Source: Bacteroidales bacterium UBA1192
GTDB taxonomy: Bacteria; Bacteroidota; Bacteroidia; Bacteroidales; Bacteroidaceae
DNA length: 16,765 nt
NCBI GenBank assembly: GCA_002310175.1
Contig: DBYG01000079.1
Location: forward strand, 1 to 16,765
Direction: 5' to 3'
Each line of letters begins with the position of its first letter. Positions within the stretch are counted from its first letter, which is position 1. Below are positions 5,230-13,744 of this stretch, piece by piece. The notes under the pieces were generated by a model, which saw nothing but the letters and a program-made list of their open reading frames with translations, searched no databases and was not told the DNA's origin. The position numbers and the translations under genes were made by a program.

Positions 5230-8200
5230 ATGGCGATAAGAATAAGTAAAGTTACAAGGGAGTTGAATGTGGGTTCCGCCACACTGGTGGAGTTTCTGCA
5301 CAAGAAAGGTTTTCCCGAAGTGAATGATGACCTCAACGAGAAACTCACGGATGAGCAGTACAATCTGCTTGTGGCAGAGTTCAGTCGTGATAAGTCCCTG
5401 AGGGAGGCAGCAAACCTTTTCTTGCAGGACCGTCTTTCAAAGCGTCCCAAGACGGAGGAGAAGGAGGAGAAAGTTACTCCTGCTGAAACCGTCAAGTCCG
5501 TGGAGACCGTTGAGACGGAGATTCCCTCCGATATGGTTCCCAAATTCAAGACTGTGGGCAAGATAGATTTGGATAAGCCTGCAAAGGCGGCCGTAAAGAG
5601 CGCACCCAAGCCTTCAAAGGCTGCGGCGACTCCAAAGAAAGCTGTGTCTGTGGAGCCCGTCATCGAGCCTGAGCCTGTGGAGCCTGTCATCAAACCCGAG
5701 CCTGTGGTTGTGGAGAAGGTGGAAGCTGAACCTGTAAAGGCTGATGTTCCTGCTCCTGAGAGCAAGCCTAAGGATGAACCGGAGCCTGAAGAGTCTCCTG
5801 AAGCTGTGGAGCCGGAGAAGACAGAACCGAAGGAGGATGTACAGCCTGAACCTGTCCCCGTCAGTGAGACAGAGCCTGAGATGCCTGCATCCCAGCCTGC
5901 AACTGCCGTTGAACCGGAGTCTGAACCCGAGATACCTGCCGGGAAAAAAGAGGAACCTGAACAGGAGTCCATCTTCAAACTGGATGCACCTAAGGATGGT
6001 GGTCTGAAGCTTAAGACCGTGGGAAAAATTGACTTGACTGCCATCAATCAGTCAACACGTCCCAAGAAGAAGTCCAAGGAGGAGAAACGTAAGGAGCGTG
6101 AGGAGAAGGAACAGCAGCGCCAGAAACAGCGTCAGCAGTTCAAGGATTCACTCATGAAGGAGATAAAGCCTGCTGTAAGCGGTGGTGAAAAGACGGGAGA
6201 AAAAGACGGTGGCCCCAGAAAGAAGAACCGTATCCGGATAGGAGGCGAGAAGGTGGATCTCACCAAGGCTGAGAACTACAACCAGGGATACGGCTCCTCA
6301 GAAAATAAGGGAAAGGATTCCCAGAAGGGCGGAAACGGCCGTAATAACAAGGACCGTCGTCATAACAAGAATGAGAAGAACGAGTTCTCCAATGAGGATG
6401 TGAACCGTCAGATAAGGGATACATTCTCTTCTTTCCAGAAGGGTAAGACCAAATCATCCAAATACCGCAAGGATAAGCGCGAGCAGGTCCAGATGCGTCA
6501 TCAGGAGGCTATGGAACAGGAAATGGCTGAGAGCAAGGTGCTTAAACTGACTGAATTCGTGACAGCCAATGAGCTGGCCACGATGATGAACATACCTGTG
6601 ACCAAGGTTATAGCCACCTGTATGAGCGTGGGTATAATGGTTTCAATAAACCAGCGCCTGGATGCTGAGACTATCAATATAGTGGCCGATGAATATGGTT
6701 TCACAACTGACTTTGTAAGCGCTGAGGTGGCTCAGCAGATAACGGAGGAGGCCGACAAGGAGGAGGATCTGGTACCGCGTGCGCCTATCGTAACGGTTAT
6801 GGGTCATGTGGATCACGGTAAGACTTCCCTGCTTGACTATATACGCAAGTCAAACGTGATTGCCGGTGAGGCCGGAGGTATTACGCAGCACATAGGTGCC
6901 TATAACGTGAAGTTGGATGACGGACGTCACATAACGTTCCTGGATACTCCGGGTCATGAGGCATTTACTGCCATGCGTGCCCGTGGCGCCCAGGTAACGG
7001 ATATAGCTATCATCATAGTGGCTGCCGATGACAACGTGATGCCCCAGACCAAGGAGGCTATAGCACACGCCACCGCAGCTGGCGTACCTATCGTGTTTGC
7101 AATCAACAAGGTTGATAAACCGGCTGCTGATCCCGAACGCATCAAGCAGGAACTGGCACAGATGAACTTCCTGGTCGAGGACTGGGGAGGCAAATACCAG
7201 AGCCAGGATATATCGGCCAAGAAAGGTATAGGCGTGAACGAGCTTATGGAGAAGGTGCTGCTTGAGGCCGAGATGCTTGACCTCAAGGCTAATCCGAACC
7301 GTAAGGCCACAGGTACGATAATAGAGTCTTCACTGGACAAGGGTCGCGGTTACGTGGCAACGGTACTTGTTTCCAACGGTACCCTTAAGATGGGGGATAT
7401 AGTGATTGCCGGAACGTCATGGGGTAAGGTGAAGGCTATGTTCAATGAACGTAACCAGAAAATGAAACAGGCCGCTCCCGCAGAGCCGGTGCTGATCCTG
7501 GGTCTGAACGGAGCTCCGCAGGCAGGTGTGAGCTTCCATGTGGTGGACAGCGAGCGTGAAGCCCGTGAGATTACCGGCAAGCGTGAACAGCTGCAGCGTG
7601 AACAGGGCGTGCGTACGGCACAGACGCTTACTCTGGATGAGTTGGGCCGCCGTATCAAGATGGGCGATTTCCACGAGCTGAACCTGATAGTGAAGGCCGA
7701 TGTGGACGGATCTGTTGAGGCTCTGAGTGACTCACTCATCAAGCTCTCTACTCCCAACATTCAGGTCAATGTGATTCACAAGGCTGTGGGTGCCATATCA
7801 GAGAGCGATGTGAGTCTGGCTGCCGCATCGAACGCCATCATCATAGGTTTTGATGTCCGTCCGTCAGGTGCCGCCAAACGTCTGGCTGAACAGAATGATG
7901 TAGATATCCGCATCTATTCTATCATATATGATGCTATTGACGAGGTCAAGTCTGCTATGGAAGGCCTGCTTGCACCTAAAGTCAAGGAGGAGGTTACATC
8001 CACCGTTGAGGTTATGGAGGTGTTCCATATATCAAAGGTGGGTATGGTGGCCGGATGCCGTGTCCGTGAGGGTAAGGTGTCACGTAATGACAAAGCCCGC
8101 GTGATACGTGACGGAATTGTCATACATACTGGTGATATCCTGGCTCTCAAGCGTTTCAAAGACGATGTCAAGGAGGTCCAGACCGGAATGGAGTGCGGTA

Positions 8201-8283
8201 TAAGTCTGGTGTCATACAATGACATAAAAGAGGGTGATATGATTGAGACATTCACCCAGATTGAGGTCAAGCAGACATTGTAA
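5230..8283 (+). CDS. infB: Translation initiation factor IF-2
   Basis: IF-2 is the GTPase that places initiator tRNA on the 30S subunit and drives 50S joining. The protein has 1017 residues, long because of its linker. Residues 1-60 form an IF2_N-type domain. Residues about 75-430 are a low-complexity Pro/Glu/Lys region turning into Arg/Lys-rich helix (KSKEEKRKERE). A second IF2_N-like domain starts near 438. The G domain follows with G1 GHVDHGKT (525-532), DTPGHE (572-577) and NKVD (626-629), then domains II, III and the C-terminal tRNA-binding domain to the end. The motif VGKIDL occurs at 109-114 and 264-269, with a looser IGGEKVDL at 337-344. It begins 28 nt after nusA in the same operon. 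A long antisense frame over the linker is an artefact of the Glu/Pro codons. Confidence 0.97.
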   Translation: MAIRISKVTRELNVGSATLVEFLHKKGFPEVNDDLNEKLTDEQYNLLVAEFSRDKSLREAANLFLQDRLSKRPKTEEKEEKVTPAETVKSVETVETEIPSDMVPKFKTVGKIDLDKPAKAAVKSAPKPSKAAATPKKAVSVEPVIEPEPVEPVIKPEPVVVEKVEAEPVKADVPAPESKPKDEPEPEESPEAVEPEKTEPKEDVQPEPVPVSETEPEMPASQPATAVEPESEPEIPAGKKEEPEQESIFKLDAPKDGGLKLKTVGKIDLTAINQSTRPKKKSKEEKRKEREEKEQQRQKQRQQFKDSLMKEIKPAVSGGEKTGEKDGGPRKKNRIRIGGEKVDLTKAENYNQGYGSSENKGKDSQKGGNGRNNKDRRHNKNEKNEFSNEDVNRQIRDTFSSFQKGKTKSSKYRKDKREQVQMRHQEAMEQEMAESKVLKLTEFVTANELATMMNIPVTKVIATCMSVGIMVSINQRLDAETINIVADEYGFTTDFVSAEVAQQITEEADKEEDLVPRAPIVTVMGHVDHGKTSLLDYIRKSNVIAGEAGGITQHIGAYNVKLDDGRHITFLDTPGHEAFTAMRARGAQVTDIAIIIVAADDNVMPQTKEAIAHATAAGVPIVFAINKVDKPAADPERIKQELAQMNFLVEDWGGKYQSQDISAKKGIGVNELMEKVLLEAEMLDLKANPNRKATGTIIESSLDKGRGYVATVLVSNGTLKMGDIVIAGTSWGKVKAMFNERNQKMKQAAPAEPVLILGLNGAPQAGVSFHVVDSEREAREITGKREQLQREQGVRTAQTLTLDELGRRIKMGDFHELNLIVKADVDGSVEALSDSLIKLSTPNIQVNVIHKAVGAISESDVSLAAASNAIIIGFDVRPSGAAKRLAEQNDVDIRIYSIIYDAIDEVKSAMEGLLAPKVKEEVTSTVEVMEVFHISKVGMVAGCRVREGKVSRNDKARVIRDGIVIHTGDILALKRFKDDVKEVQTGMECGISLVSYNDIKEGDMIETFTQIEVKQTL
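5650..5703 (+). repeat. 27-bp tandem duplication in the infB linker
   Basis: Two adjacent 27-bp units encode VEPVIEPEP (codons 141-149) and VEPVIKPEP (150-158). They differ at a few bases, one of which turns Glu into Lys. It fits expansion of a disordered Pro/Glu linker by in-frame slippage and does not disturb the reading frame. Confidence 0.8.
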
Positions 8284-8313
8284 TCCTGACGGGATAATCA
8301 TAATCACATTGAT

Positions 8314-8868
8314 ATGGAAACGATTGACTGGATTATAGTCATTGTCCTGGCTTTGGGGTTTCTGGCAGGTCTTATCAGAGGACTGATAAGGCAGGCTTTC
8401 AGTTTCGGTGGTGTGATTGTAGGTGTGGTGTGTGGAGCATTTCTTTACAAACCGTTGGCCGGATTTCTGCTGACCGGGCTGAAGATGACGGAGAAGGTGG
8501 CTGAGGTGCTGTCTTTCATACTCATTCTGGTGGTGGTTCCTGTCCTGTTCGGGCTGGTGGGCAGGATGATTTCCAAACTGGTTCATGTGGCTGACCTGGG
8601 TTTCGTGGACAGGCTGTTGGGAGGAGTGTTCGGTACGTTGAAATGGTTTGTCCTTTTGGGACTGATATTTCATTTGATGGACATAACCGGCCTTACGGAG
8701 AAGGTTATGCGGAACCGGGAAGATCAGGAAAAGGGATTCTATCCGGCTGTCCGTGACGGATCCGATTTCTGCCTTCGCTGGGTTTGGAATAAGGTAAGGG
8801 ACAATGTTCCCATGCCTGATTTCCAAGAGACGGGAAAAGAGGTGAACGACGATACAAAGGTATTCTGA
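8314..8868 (+). CDS. cvpA: CvpA family inner-membrane protein
   Basis: This 184-residue protein has four hydrophobic segments at about 4-25, 30-50, 62-90 and 111-126, followed by a soluble, charged tail of about 58 residues. The start (METIDWIIVIVLALGFLAG) and the Gly-rich second helix are typical of the CvpA family, named for colicin V production in E. coli; in most bacteria its role is unsettled and has been linked to envelope stress and cell-surface functions. The gene starts 30 nt after infB and ends 2 nt before the GTG start of sufB, so it is very likely co-transcribed with both. The antisense frame 8212-8826 over it is rejected. Family assignment is based on length, topology and the first helix. 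Confidence 0.85.
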   Translation: METIDWIIVIVLALGFLAGLIRGLIRQAFSFGGVIVGVVCGAFLYKPLAGFLLTGLKMTEKVAEVLSFILILVVVPVLFGLVGRMISKLVHVADLGFVDRLLGGVFGTLKWFVLLGLIFHLMDITGLTEKVMRNREDQEKGFYPAVRDGSDFCLRWVWNKVRDNVPMPDFQETGKEVNDDTKVF

Positions 8869-8870
8869 AG

Positions 8871-10334
8871 GTGAAGGATTATAGTTCCGACAACGATCTG
8901 GTAAGGGAGATTTCGGCTGAAAAATATAAGTATGGGTTCACAACCGATGTCCATACTGAGATAATAGACCGAGGTCTGACAGAGGATACTGTAAGGCTTA
9001 TTTCCGAGCGTAAGGGCGAACCGGAATGGATGTTGGAATTCCGCCTGAAAGCCTTCCGTCACTGGCTGACAATGGAGATGCCTGACTGGGCTCATCTGGA
9101 GATTCCGGAGATAGATTATCAGAACATTTCATACTATGCTGACCCGACAGCAAGGAAGAAGGAGGGACCCAAATCCATCGATGAAATCGACCCTCAGGTG
9201 ATGAAGACTTTTGATAAGCTGGGTATTCCACTTGAGGAGCGTCTGGCGTTGAGCGGAGGTGTGGCCGTGGATGCCGTGATGGATTCGGTATCGGTCAAGA
9301 CTACGTTCAAGCAGACTCTGGCCGATAAGGGTATTATCTTTTGTTCCATGGGTGAGGCTGTACGTAATCATCCAGATCTGGTAAGGCAGTATCTGGGCAG
9401 TGTGGTTAACTACCGGGACAATTTCTTTGCGGCATTGAACAGTGCCGTTTTCAGCGACGGTTCGTTCGTATATATACCCAAGGGTGTCCGCTGTCCGATG
9501 GAGCTATCCACTTATTTCCGTATAAACGCTGCTGGAACCGGTCAGTTTGAGCGTACGCTCATTGTGGCCGATGATGACAGCTATGTATCTTATCTGGAAG
9601 GTTGTACCGCTCCTATGCGTGATGAGAACCAGCTGCATGCCGCGATAGTGGAGATTGTGGTGCTGGATCGTGCCGAAGTAAAGTACAGCACTGTTCAGAA
9701 CTGGTATCCGGGTGATGAGAACGGAAGGGGCGGTGTATATAACTTTGTGACAAAACGCGGGTTGGTGAAGGGCGTGGATGCCAAGCTCTCATGGACTCAG
9801 GTGGAGACAGGCTCCGCCATTACATGGAAATACCCCAGCTGTGTGCTTCAGGGTGACGGGTCACAGGGGGAGTTTTATTCTGTGGCTCTTACAAACAACC
9901 GGCAACAGGCTGATACCGGAACCAAGATGATACATCTGGGACGAAACACGAGGAGTACTGTAATAAGCAAGGGTATATCGGCAGGGCATAGTCAGAATTC
10001 TTATCGCGGACTGATAAAGGTGGGCGAACATGCTGACGGTGCACGAAACTACAGCCAGTGTGATTCTCTGCTGCTGGGTGACAGGTGTGGTGCTCACACT
10101 TTCCCATATATGGATGTGAAGAATGAGACGGCTATTGTGGAACATGAGGCTACAACTTCTAAGATATCGGAGGACCAGCTGTTTTACTGCAACCAGCGTG
10201 GAATACCTATGGAACAGGCTATAGGGCTGATTGTGAACGGTTATGCCAAGGAGGTGCTGAACAAGCTTCCTATGGAGTTTGCTGTGGAGGCACAGCGGCT
10301 CCTGGCAGTGTCATTGGAGAATACAGTAGGTTAA
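8871..10334 (+). CDS. sufB: Fe-S cluster assembly scaffold protein SufB
   Basis: SufB forms the SufBC2D complex with SufC and SufD, accepts sulfur from the cysteine desulfurase and builds Fe-S clusters in the cytoplasm. The 487 residues match the family in length. The key residues of E. coli SufB have counterparts: Cys245 (LEGCTAP), Cys397 (SQCDSLLLGD) and Glu426 (EHEATTS), with the same 29-residue spacing between the last two; the block EDQLFYCNQRG follows. The start is GTG at 8871, two bases after the cvpA stop; it is chosen because KDYSSDNDLVREISAEKYKYGF looks like a complete family N-terminus and no upstream start fits. The stop codon overlaps the sufC ATG (TAATG). Confidence 0.96.
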   Translation: MKDYSSDNDLVREISAEKYKYGFTTDVHTEIIDRGLTEDTVRLISERKGEPEWMLEFRLKAFRHWLTMEMPDWAHLEIPEIDYQNISYYADPTARKKEGPKSIDEIDPQVMKTFDKLGIPLEERLALSGGVAVDAVMDSVSVKTTFKQTLADKGIIFCSMGEAVRNHPDLVRQYLGSVVNYRDNFFAALNSAVFSDGSFVYIPKGVRCPMELSTYFRINAAGTGQFERTLIVADDDSYVSYLEGCTAPMRDENQLHAAIVEIVVLDRAEVKYSTVQNWYPGDENGRGGVYNFVTKRGLVKGVDAKLSWTQVETGSAITWKYPSCVLQGDGSQGEFYSVALTNNRQQADTGTKMIHLGRNTRSTVISKGISAGHSQNSYRGLIKVGEHADGARNYSQCDSLLLGDRCGAHTFPYMDVKNETAIVEHEATTSKISEDQLFYCNQRGIPMEQAIGLIVNGYAKEVLNKLPMEFAVEAQRLLAVSLENTVG

Positions 10335-11104
10335 TGATTATGATGCTCAAAATAGAAAACCTTCATGCCGGGATAGACGGCAAAGAGATACTGAAGGGCA
10401 TAGACCTTGAGGTGAATGCCGGTGAGGTGCATGCCATAATGGGACCTAACGGATCCGGAAAGAGTACCATGAGCAATGTGCTTGTGGGACACCCCGCATA
10501 CAGCGTGACTGAAGGTAAGGTGACATTTAAGGGTAAGGACCTTCTGGCAATGAGTGCCGAGGAAAGGAGTCATGAGGGGTTGTTCATGTCATTCCAGTAT
10601 CCGGTGGAGATTCCTGGTGTCAGCATGACAAATTTCATGCGTACTGCCATAAACGAAAAACGTAAGGCATTGGGAAAAACGCCCCTTTCACCGGCAGATT
10701 TCCTTAAGATGGTGAGGGAAAAACGTGATCTGGTCAAGCTGGATGCCAAATTCATGAACCGCTCGGTTAATGAGGGTTTCAGCGGTGGCGAGAAAAAACG
10801 TAACGAGATTTTTCAGATGGCTATGCTGGAGCCGTCACTCAGCATTCTTGATGAGACAGATTCAGGTCTTGACATAGATGCACTGCGTATTGTGGCCGAC
10901 GGCGTGAACCGCCTCAAGAGTGCCGATACATCAGTGATTGTGATTACTCATTATCAGCGTTTGCTGGACTATATCAAGCCGGATGTGGTACATGTGCTGT
11001 ATCAGGGACGTATAATCAAGACTGCCGGTCCGGAACTGGCTCTTGATCTTGAAGAGCGTGGGTATGACTGGGTTATCAGGGAGTTTGAAGATTCAGTAGG
11101 ATGA
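10334..11104 (+). CDS. sufC: Fe-S cluster assembly ATPase SufC
   Basis: SufC is the ABC-type ATPase of the SufBC2D complex; its ATP-driven dimerisation reshapes SufB-SufD during cluster formation. It is not a transporter and has no membrane part. The 256 residues show Walker A GPNGSGKST (Lys43), the signature FSGGEKKR (149-156), Walker B SILDETDSGLD (Asp173, Glu174) and the switch His206 (ITHYQR). The signature and the DETDSGLD block are the typical SufC forms. The start at 10334 overlaps the sufB stop by one base; the ATG codons at 10340 and 10343 are alternatives, and 10343 (MLKIENL) would agree best with the short N-terminus of relatives. The last four bases overlap sufD (ATGA). Confidence 0.96.
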   Translation: MIMMLKIENLHAGIDGKEILKGIDLEVNAGEVHAIMGPNGSGKSTMSNVLVGHPAYSVTEGKVTFKGKDLLAMSAEERSHEGLFMSFQYPVEIPGVSMTNFMRTAINEKRKALGKTPLSPADFLKMVREKRDLVKLDAKFMNRSVNEGFSGGEKKRNEIFQMAMLEPSLSILDETDSGLDIDALRIVADGVNRLKSADTSVIVITHYQRLLDYIKPDVVHVLYQGRIIKTAGPELALDLEERGYDWVIREFEDSVG

Positions 11105-12447
11105 GGCCTGAACAGAATTACATAGAGTTGTTCAATGCCAACAGAGCACTGATAGACCGGGGTTCGGCAGGAGCCTTGAACGGTTTGCGTGACAGGGCTT
11201 TAGAGTGCTTTAAGGTTTTCGGGTTACCTCATAAGGGACTTGAGGAATATCTGCATACTGACGTGAGGGAATGGTTCTCAGCCGATTGGGGTATGAATCT
11301 GGGGCGTATTGACATGCATGTGGACAAGGCGCAGGCTTTCAGATGTAATGTTCCTAATCTGAGTACATTACTCTATTATATGGCCAATGATGAATTCACA
11401 TTCTCTCAGACAGCTGCAAAGACTTCCCTTCCCGAGGGTGTTTTTATAGGCAGTCTGCGTGAAGCTGCCGGATGCCGGCCTGAGATAGTGGAACCTTATT
11501 ACGGACGGCTGGCTGATATGGAGCGTCCGGGAATAGCAGCGCTGAACGCTATGTTCGCTCAGGATGGTATGGTGGTTTATGTGCCGGACGGGGTGGTGAT
11601 AGACAGACCTCTGCAGCTTGTCACACTCCTGCATTCTCCTGTGGATATTATGGTGAACCGCAGAATCCTGGTAGTGCTGGGACGCGGTGCACAGCTCAAA
11701 CTTCTGTTATGTGACCATGCCTTGAATACGGGTGGATTCCTGACTACGCAGGTGATTGAGGTTTTTGCAGGTCCGGAATCGAACCTGGAACTATATGATC
11801 TGGAGGAGACTCACAACGCGAACCTGCGGATTTCCGAACTGTATATCAGTCAGGACAATGACAGTCAGGTTGAGACGGACTATGTGACACTCAATAACGG
11901 ACAGACCAGAAATTCGGTGTTCGTGACACTGGAAGGCCGAGGTTCACGGCTTTCACTTAACGGAATAGGGACTATTGACAGGAATCAGCATCTGGACAAT
12001 ATGACTTTTGTGGACCATAGGGTGTCAGACTGTTCCAGCAATGAGCTGTTCAAGTATGTGCTGGATGAGAGTGCCACAGGCTCATTTGCCTGTAAGGTGT
12101 TGGTCCGTCAGGATGCTCAGCATACATCATCAGAGCAGACAAACCGCAATATATGCCTTACAAGACAGGCACGTATGTTCACACAACCGCAGCTGGAGAT
12201 ATATGCTGATGACGTGAAGTGCAGTCACGGTGCAACCGTGGGCCAGTTGGATGAGAAGGCGATGTTCTATATGAGTCAGCGGGGTATCCCGGAAAAAGAG
12301 GCCCGCATGATGCTTATGCAAGCGTTTGTGGGTGAGGTTATAGGACGTGTGGCCCTTGAACCGCTTAGGGACCGTCTGAACCGTCTGGTGGAGAAACGTT
12401 TCCGTGGCGAACTGTCAAAATGCGAGGGTTGCCGCGTATGCAGATGA
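11101..12447 (+). CDS. sufD: Fe-S cluster assembly protein SufD
   Basis: SufD is the paralogue of SufB and the third part of the SufBC2D scaffold, needed for iron entry. The 448 residues include a helical N-terminal part (about 1-110), a right-handed beta-helix core (about 130-370) and the conserved C-terminal block KCSHGATVGQLDEKAMFY, in which His376 corresponds to the functionally important His of E. coli SufD. The protein ends in an unusual cysteine cluster, KCEGCRVCR, with Cys441, Cys444 and Cys447 spaced CxxCxxC. The start overlaps sufC by 4 nt (ATGA), and the stop overlaps the chosen sufS start by 4 nt, so all four suf genes are translationally coupled. Confidence 0.94.
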   Translation: MRPEQNYIELFNANRALIDRGSAGALNGLRDRALECFKVFGLPHKGLEEYLHTDVREWFSADWGMNLGRIDMHVDKAQAFRCNVPNLSTLLYYMANDEFTFSQTAAKTSLPEGVFIGSLREAAGCRPEIVEPYYGRLADMERPGIAALNAMFAQDGMVVYVPDGVVIDRPLQLVTLLHSPVDIMVNRRILVVLGRGAQLKLLLCDHALNTGGFLTTQVIEVFAGPESNLELYDLEETHNANLRISELYISQDNDSQVETDYVTLNNGQTRNSVFVTLEGRGSRLSLNGIGTIDRNQHLDNMTFVDHRVSDCSSNELFKYVLDESATGSFACKVLVRQDAQHTSSEQTNRNICLTRQARMFTQPQLEIYADDVKCSHGATVGQLDEKAMFYMSQRGIPEKEARMMLMQAFVGEVIGRVALEPLRDRLNRLVEKRFRGELSKCEGCRVCR

Positions 12448-13673
12448 TGAATGATTTTATGATTGACGTTGACAATATACGCAAGGATTTTCCGATTCTT
12501 GGACGTGAGGTATATGGAAAGCCGCTTGTATATCTGGACAATGCCGCCACTACCCAGAAGCCTCAGTGTGTCATTGACTGTATCAGTGATGCCTATCGTA
12601 ACGTTAATGCCAATGTGCATCGCGGAATACACTTCCTTTCACAGGAGGCTACGGACATGATGGAGGCCGCCCGTGAGAATGTGCGCAGTTTCATAGGTGC
12701 AGGCAGTACAGAGGAGATTATTTTCACCCGTGGAACAACAGAGAGTATCAACCTGCTGGCAAGCTCATTCTCGGCAGCGTTCCTGAAGGAGGGTGATGAG
12801 GTGCTCATATCGGGAATGGAGCATCACAGTAATATAGTCCCATGGCAGATTCAGGCCCGTAGATATGGTTTCAGAATAAAGGTGGTTCCCGTAACTGACA
12901 CGGGAGAGCTTGATATGAATGCTTTCCATTCTCTTTTGAATGTCAGGACACGGCTTGTCAGCATTACTCACGTTTCAAATGTATTGGGCACTGTAAATCC
13001 TATGTCAGAGATTATCCGGGAGGCTCATTCAAAGGGAATTCCGGTTGCTGTTGACGGAGCACAGTCCGTTCCTCACATCAGTGTGGACGTAAGGGAACTG
13101 GGAGCTGATTTCTATGCTTTCAGCGGGCATAAGATTTATGGTCCTACGGGAATAGGAGTGCTGTACGGGCGTAAGGAACTGCTTGAAAAGATGCCTCCTT
13201 ATCAGGGTGGAGGCGAGATGATAAGACGTGTCACTTTTGAAGGGACTACATACAATGACTTACCCTTCAAGTTTGAGGCGGGGACTCCTGACTACATTGG
13301 TTCCATAGCGCTTTCCTCAGCTTTGGATTATGTCAGGGGAATAGGTTTAGATAAGATTGCAGGATATGAATCAGAGCTCTGTTCATACGCCGTAAGGCGT
13401 CTTGGCGAGATTCAGGGGATTCGTTTTATAGGCAAAGCTCCTGAACGTTGCGGTGTGGTATCATTTATGGTGAGAGATATCCATCCGTCGGACATAGGGA
13501 CTCTTCTGGACAGGTTAGGCATAGCCGTGCGCACCGGGCACCATTGTGCTGAACCATTGATGGACAGATTCAGTATCCCCGGAACGGTGCGGGCATCGTT
13601 TGCATTCTATAACACATTCTCTGATATTGACACTCTGGTGAACGGGTTGGAGCGCGTTATAGGCATGTTCTGA
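12444..13673 (+). CDS. sufS: SufS-type cysteine desulfurase
   Basis: SufS is a pyridoxal-phosphate enzyme that takes sulfur from L-cysteine, leaving alanine, and passes it as a persulfide to the SufBCD scaffold. Counting from 12444 (409 residues), the PLP lysine is Lys230 in SGHKIYGPTG and the persulfide cysteine is Cys368 in RTGHHCAEPLM, the short-loop form typical of SufS/CsdA (group II). GMEHHSNIVPW and DGAQSVPH are further family blocks. The start is uncertain: 12444 gives an ATGA overlap with sufD like the sufC-sufD junction, 12459 (MIDVDNIRKDFPIL) agrees best with relatives, and 12420 would overlap the SufD cysteine tail by 28 nt. SufE or SufU, the usual sulfur-transfer partner, and SufA are not in the window. 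It is the last gene of the operon. Confidence 0.94.
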   Translation: MMNDFMIDVDNIRKDFPILGREVYGKPLVYLDNAATTQKPQCVIDCISDAYRNVNANVHRGIHFLSQEATDMMEAARENVRSFIGAGSTEEIIFTRGTTESINLLASSFSAAFLKEGDEVLISGMEHHSNIVPWQIQARRYGFRIKVVPVTDTGELDMNAFHSLLNVRTRLVSITHVSNVLGTVNPMSEIIREAHSKGIPVAVDGAQSVPHISVDVRELGADFYAFSGHKIYGPTGIGVLYGRKELLEKMPPYQGGGEMIRRVTFEGTTYNDLPFKFEAGTPDYIGSIALSSALDYVRGIGLDKIAGYESELCSYAVRRLGEIQGIRFIGKAPERCGVVSFMVRDIHPSDIGTLLDRLGIAVRTGHHCAEPLMDRFSIPGTVRASFAFYNTFSDIDTLVNGLERVIGMF

Positions 13674-13694
13674 ACATTATATCCGAAAAATGCT

Positions 13695-13702
13695 TATTTT
13701 TG
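13695..13702 (+). promoter_or_regulatory. -7 element for the lipoprotein-gpmI unit
   Basis: TATTTTTG followed by CAC matches the Bacteroidetes -7 consensus TAnnTTTG and lies 42 bp before the start codon. The -33 region falls at the end of sufS and holds only a poor TGTT. Transcription would start near 13708, just before the palindrome at 13710-13725. Confidence 0.45.
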
Positions 13703-13709
13703 CACTGTC

Positions 13710-13725
13710 TTAGATAATTGTCTAA
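13710..13725 (+). promoter_or_regulatory. Near-perfect palindrome at the predicted transcript start
   Basis: TTAGATAATTGTCTAA is a 16-bp palindrome with one mismatched pair (A against G). It begins 7 bp after the -7 element and ends 19 bp before the lipoprotein start codon. Size and position fit an operator for a dimeric regulator or a short 5' hairpin; the A+T-rich sequence makes chance occurrence possible. Confidence 0.3.
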
Positions 13726-13744
13726 TTAATTAACATACTCTATT

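Noticed and set aside
4881..6047. Long minus-strand frame of 388 codons antisense to nusA/infB
   Set aside because: It is a Ser/Gly/Thr-rich mirror of the Glu/Pro/Lys codons of the IF-2 linker, crosses the nusA-infB junction and shows no domain; the plus-strand genes are certain.
8212..8826. Minus-strand frame of 204 codons over cvpA
   Set aside because: It is His/Gln-rich, a mirror of the hydrophobic codons of cvpA, with no domain and no room for a separate promoter.
10334..11104. SufC taken as an ABC transporter ATPase
   Set aside because: The signature FSGGEKKR, DETDSGLD block and position between sufB and sufD mark it as the Fe-S assembly ATPase.
13686..13701. AAAAAT/ATTTTT stem after sufS as operon terminator
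   Set aside because: The stem has only A-T pairs and coincides with the -7 element of the next unit, so it is unlikely to terminate well.
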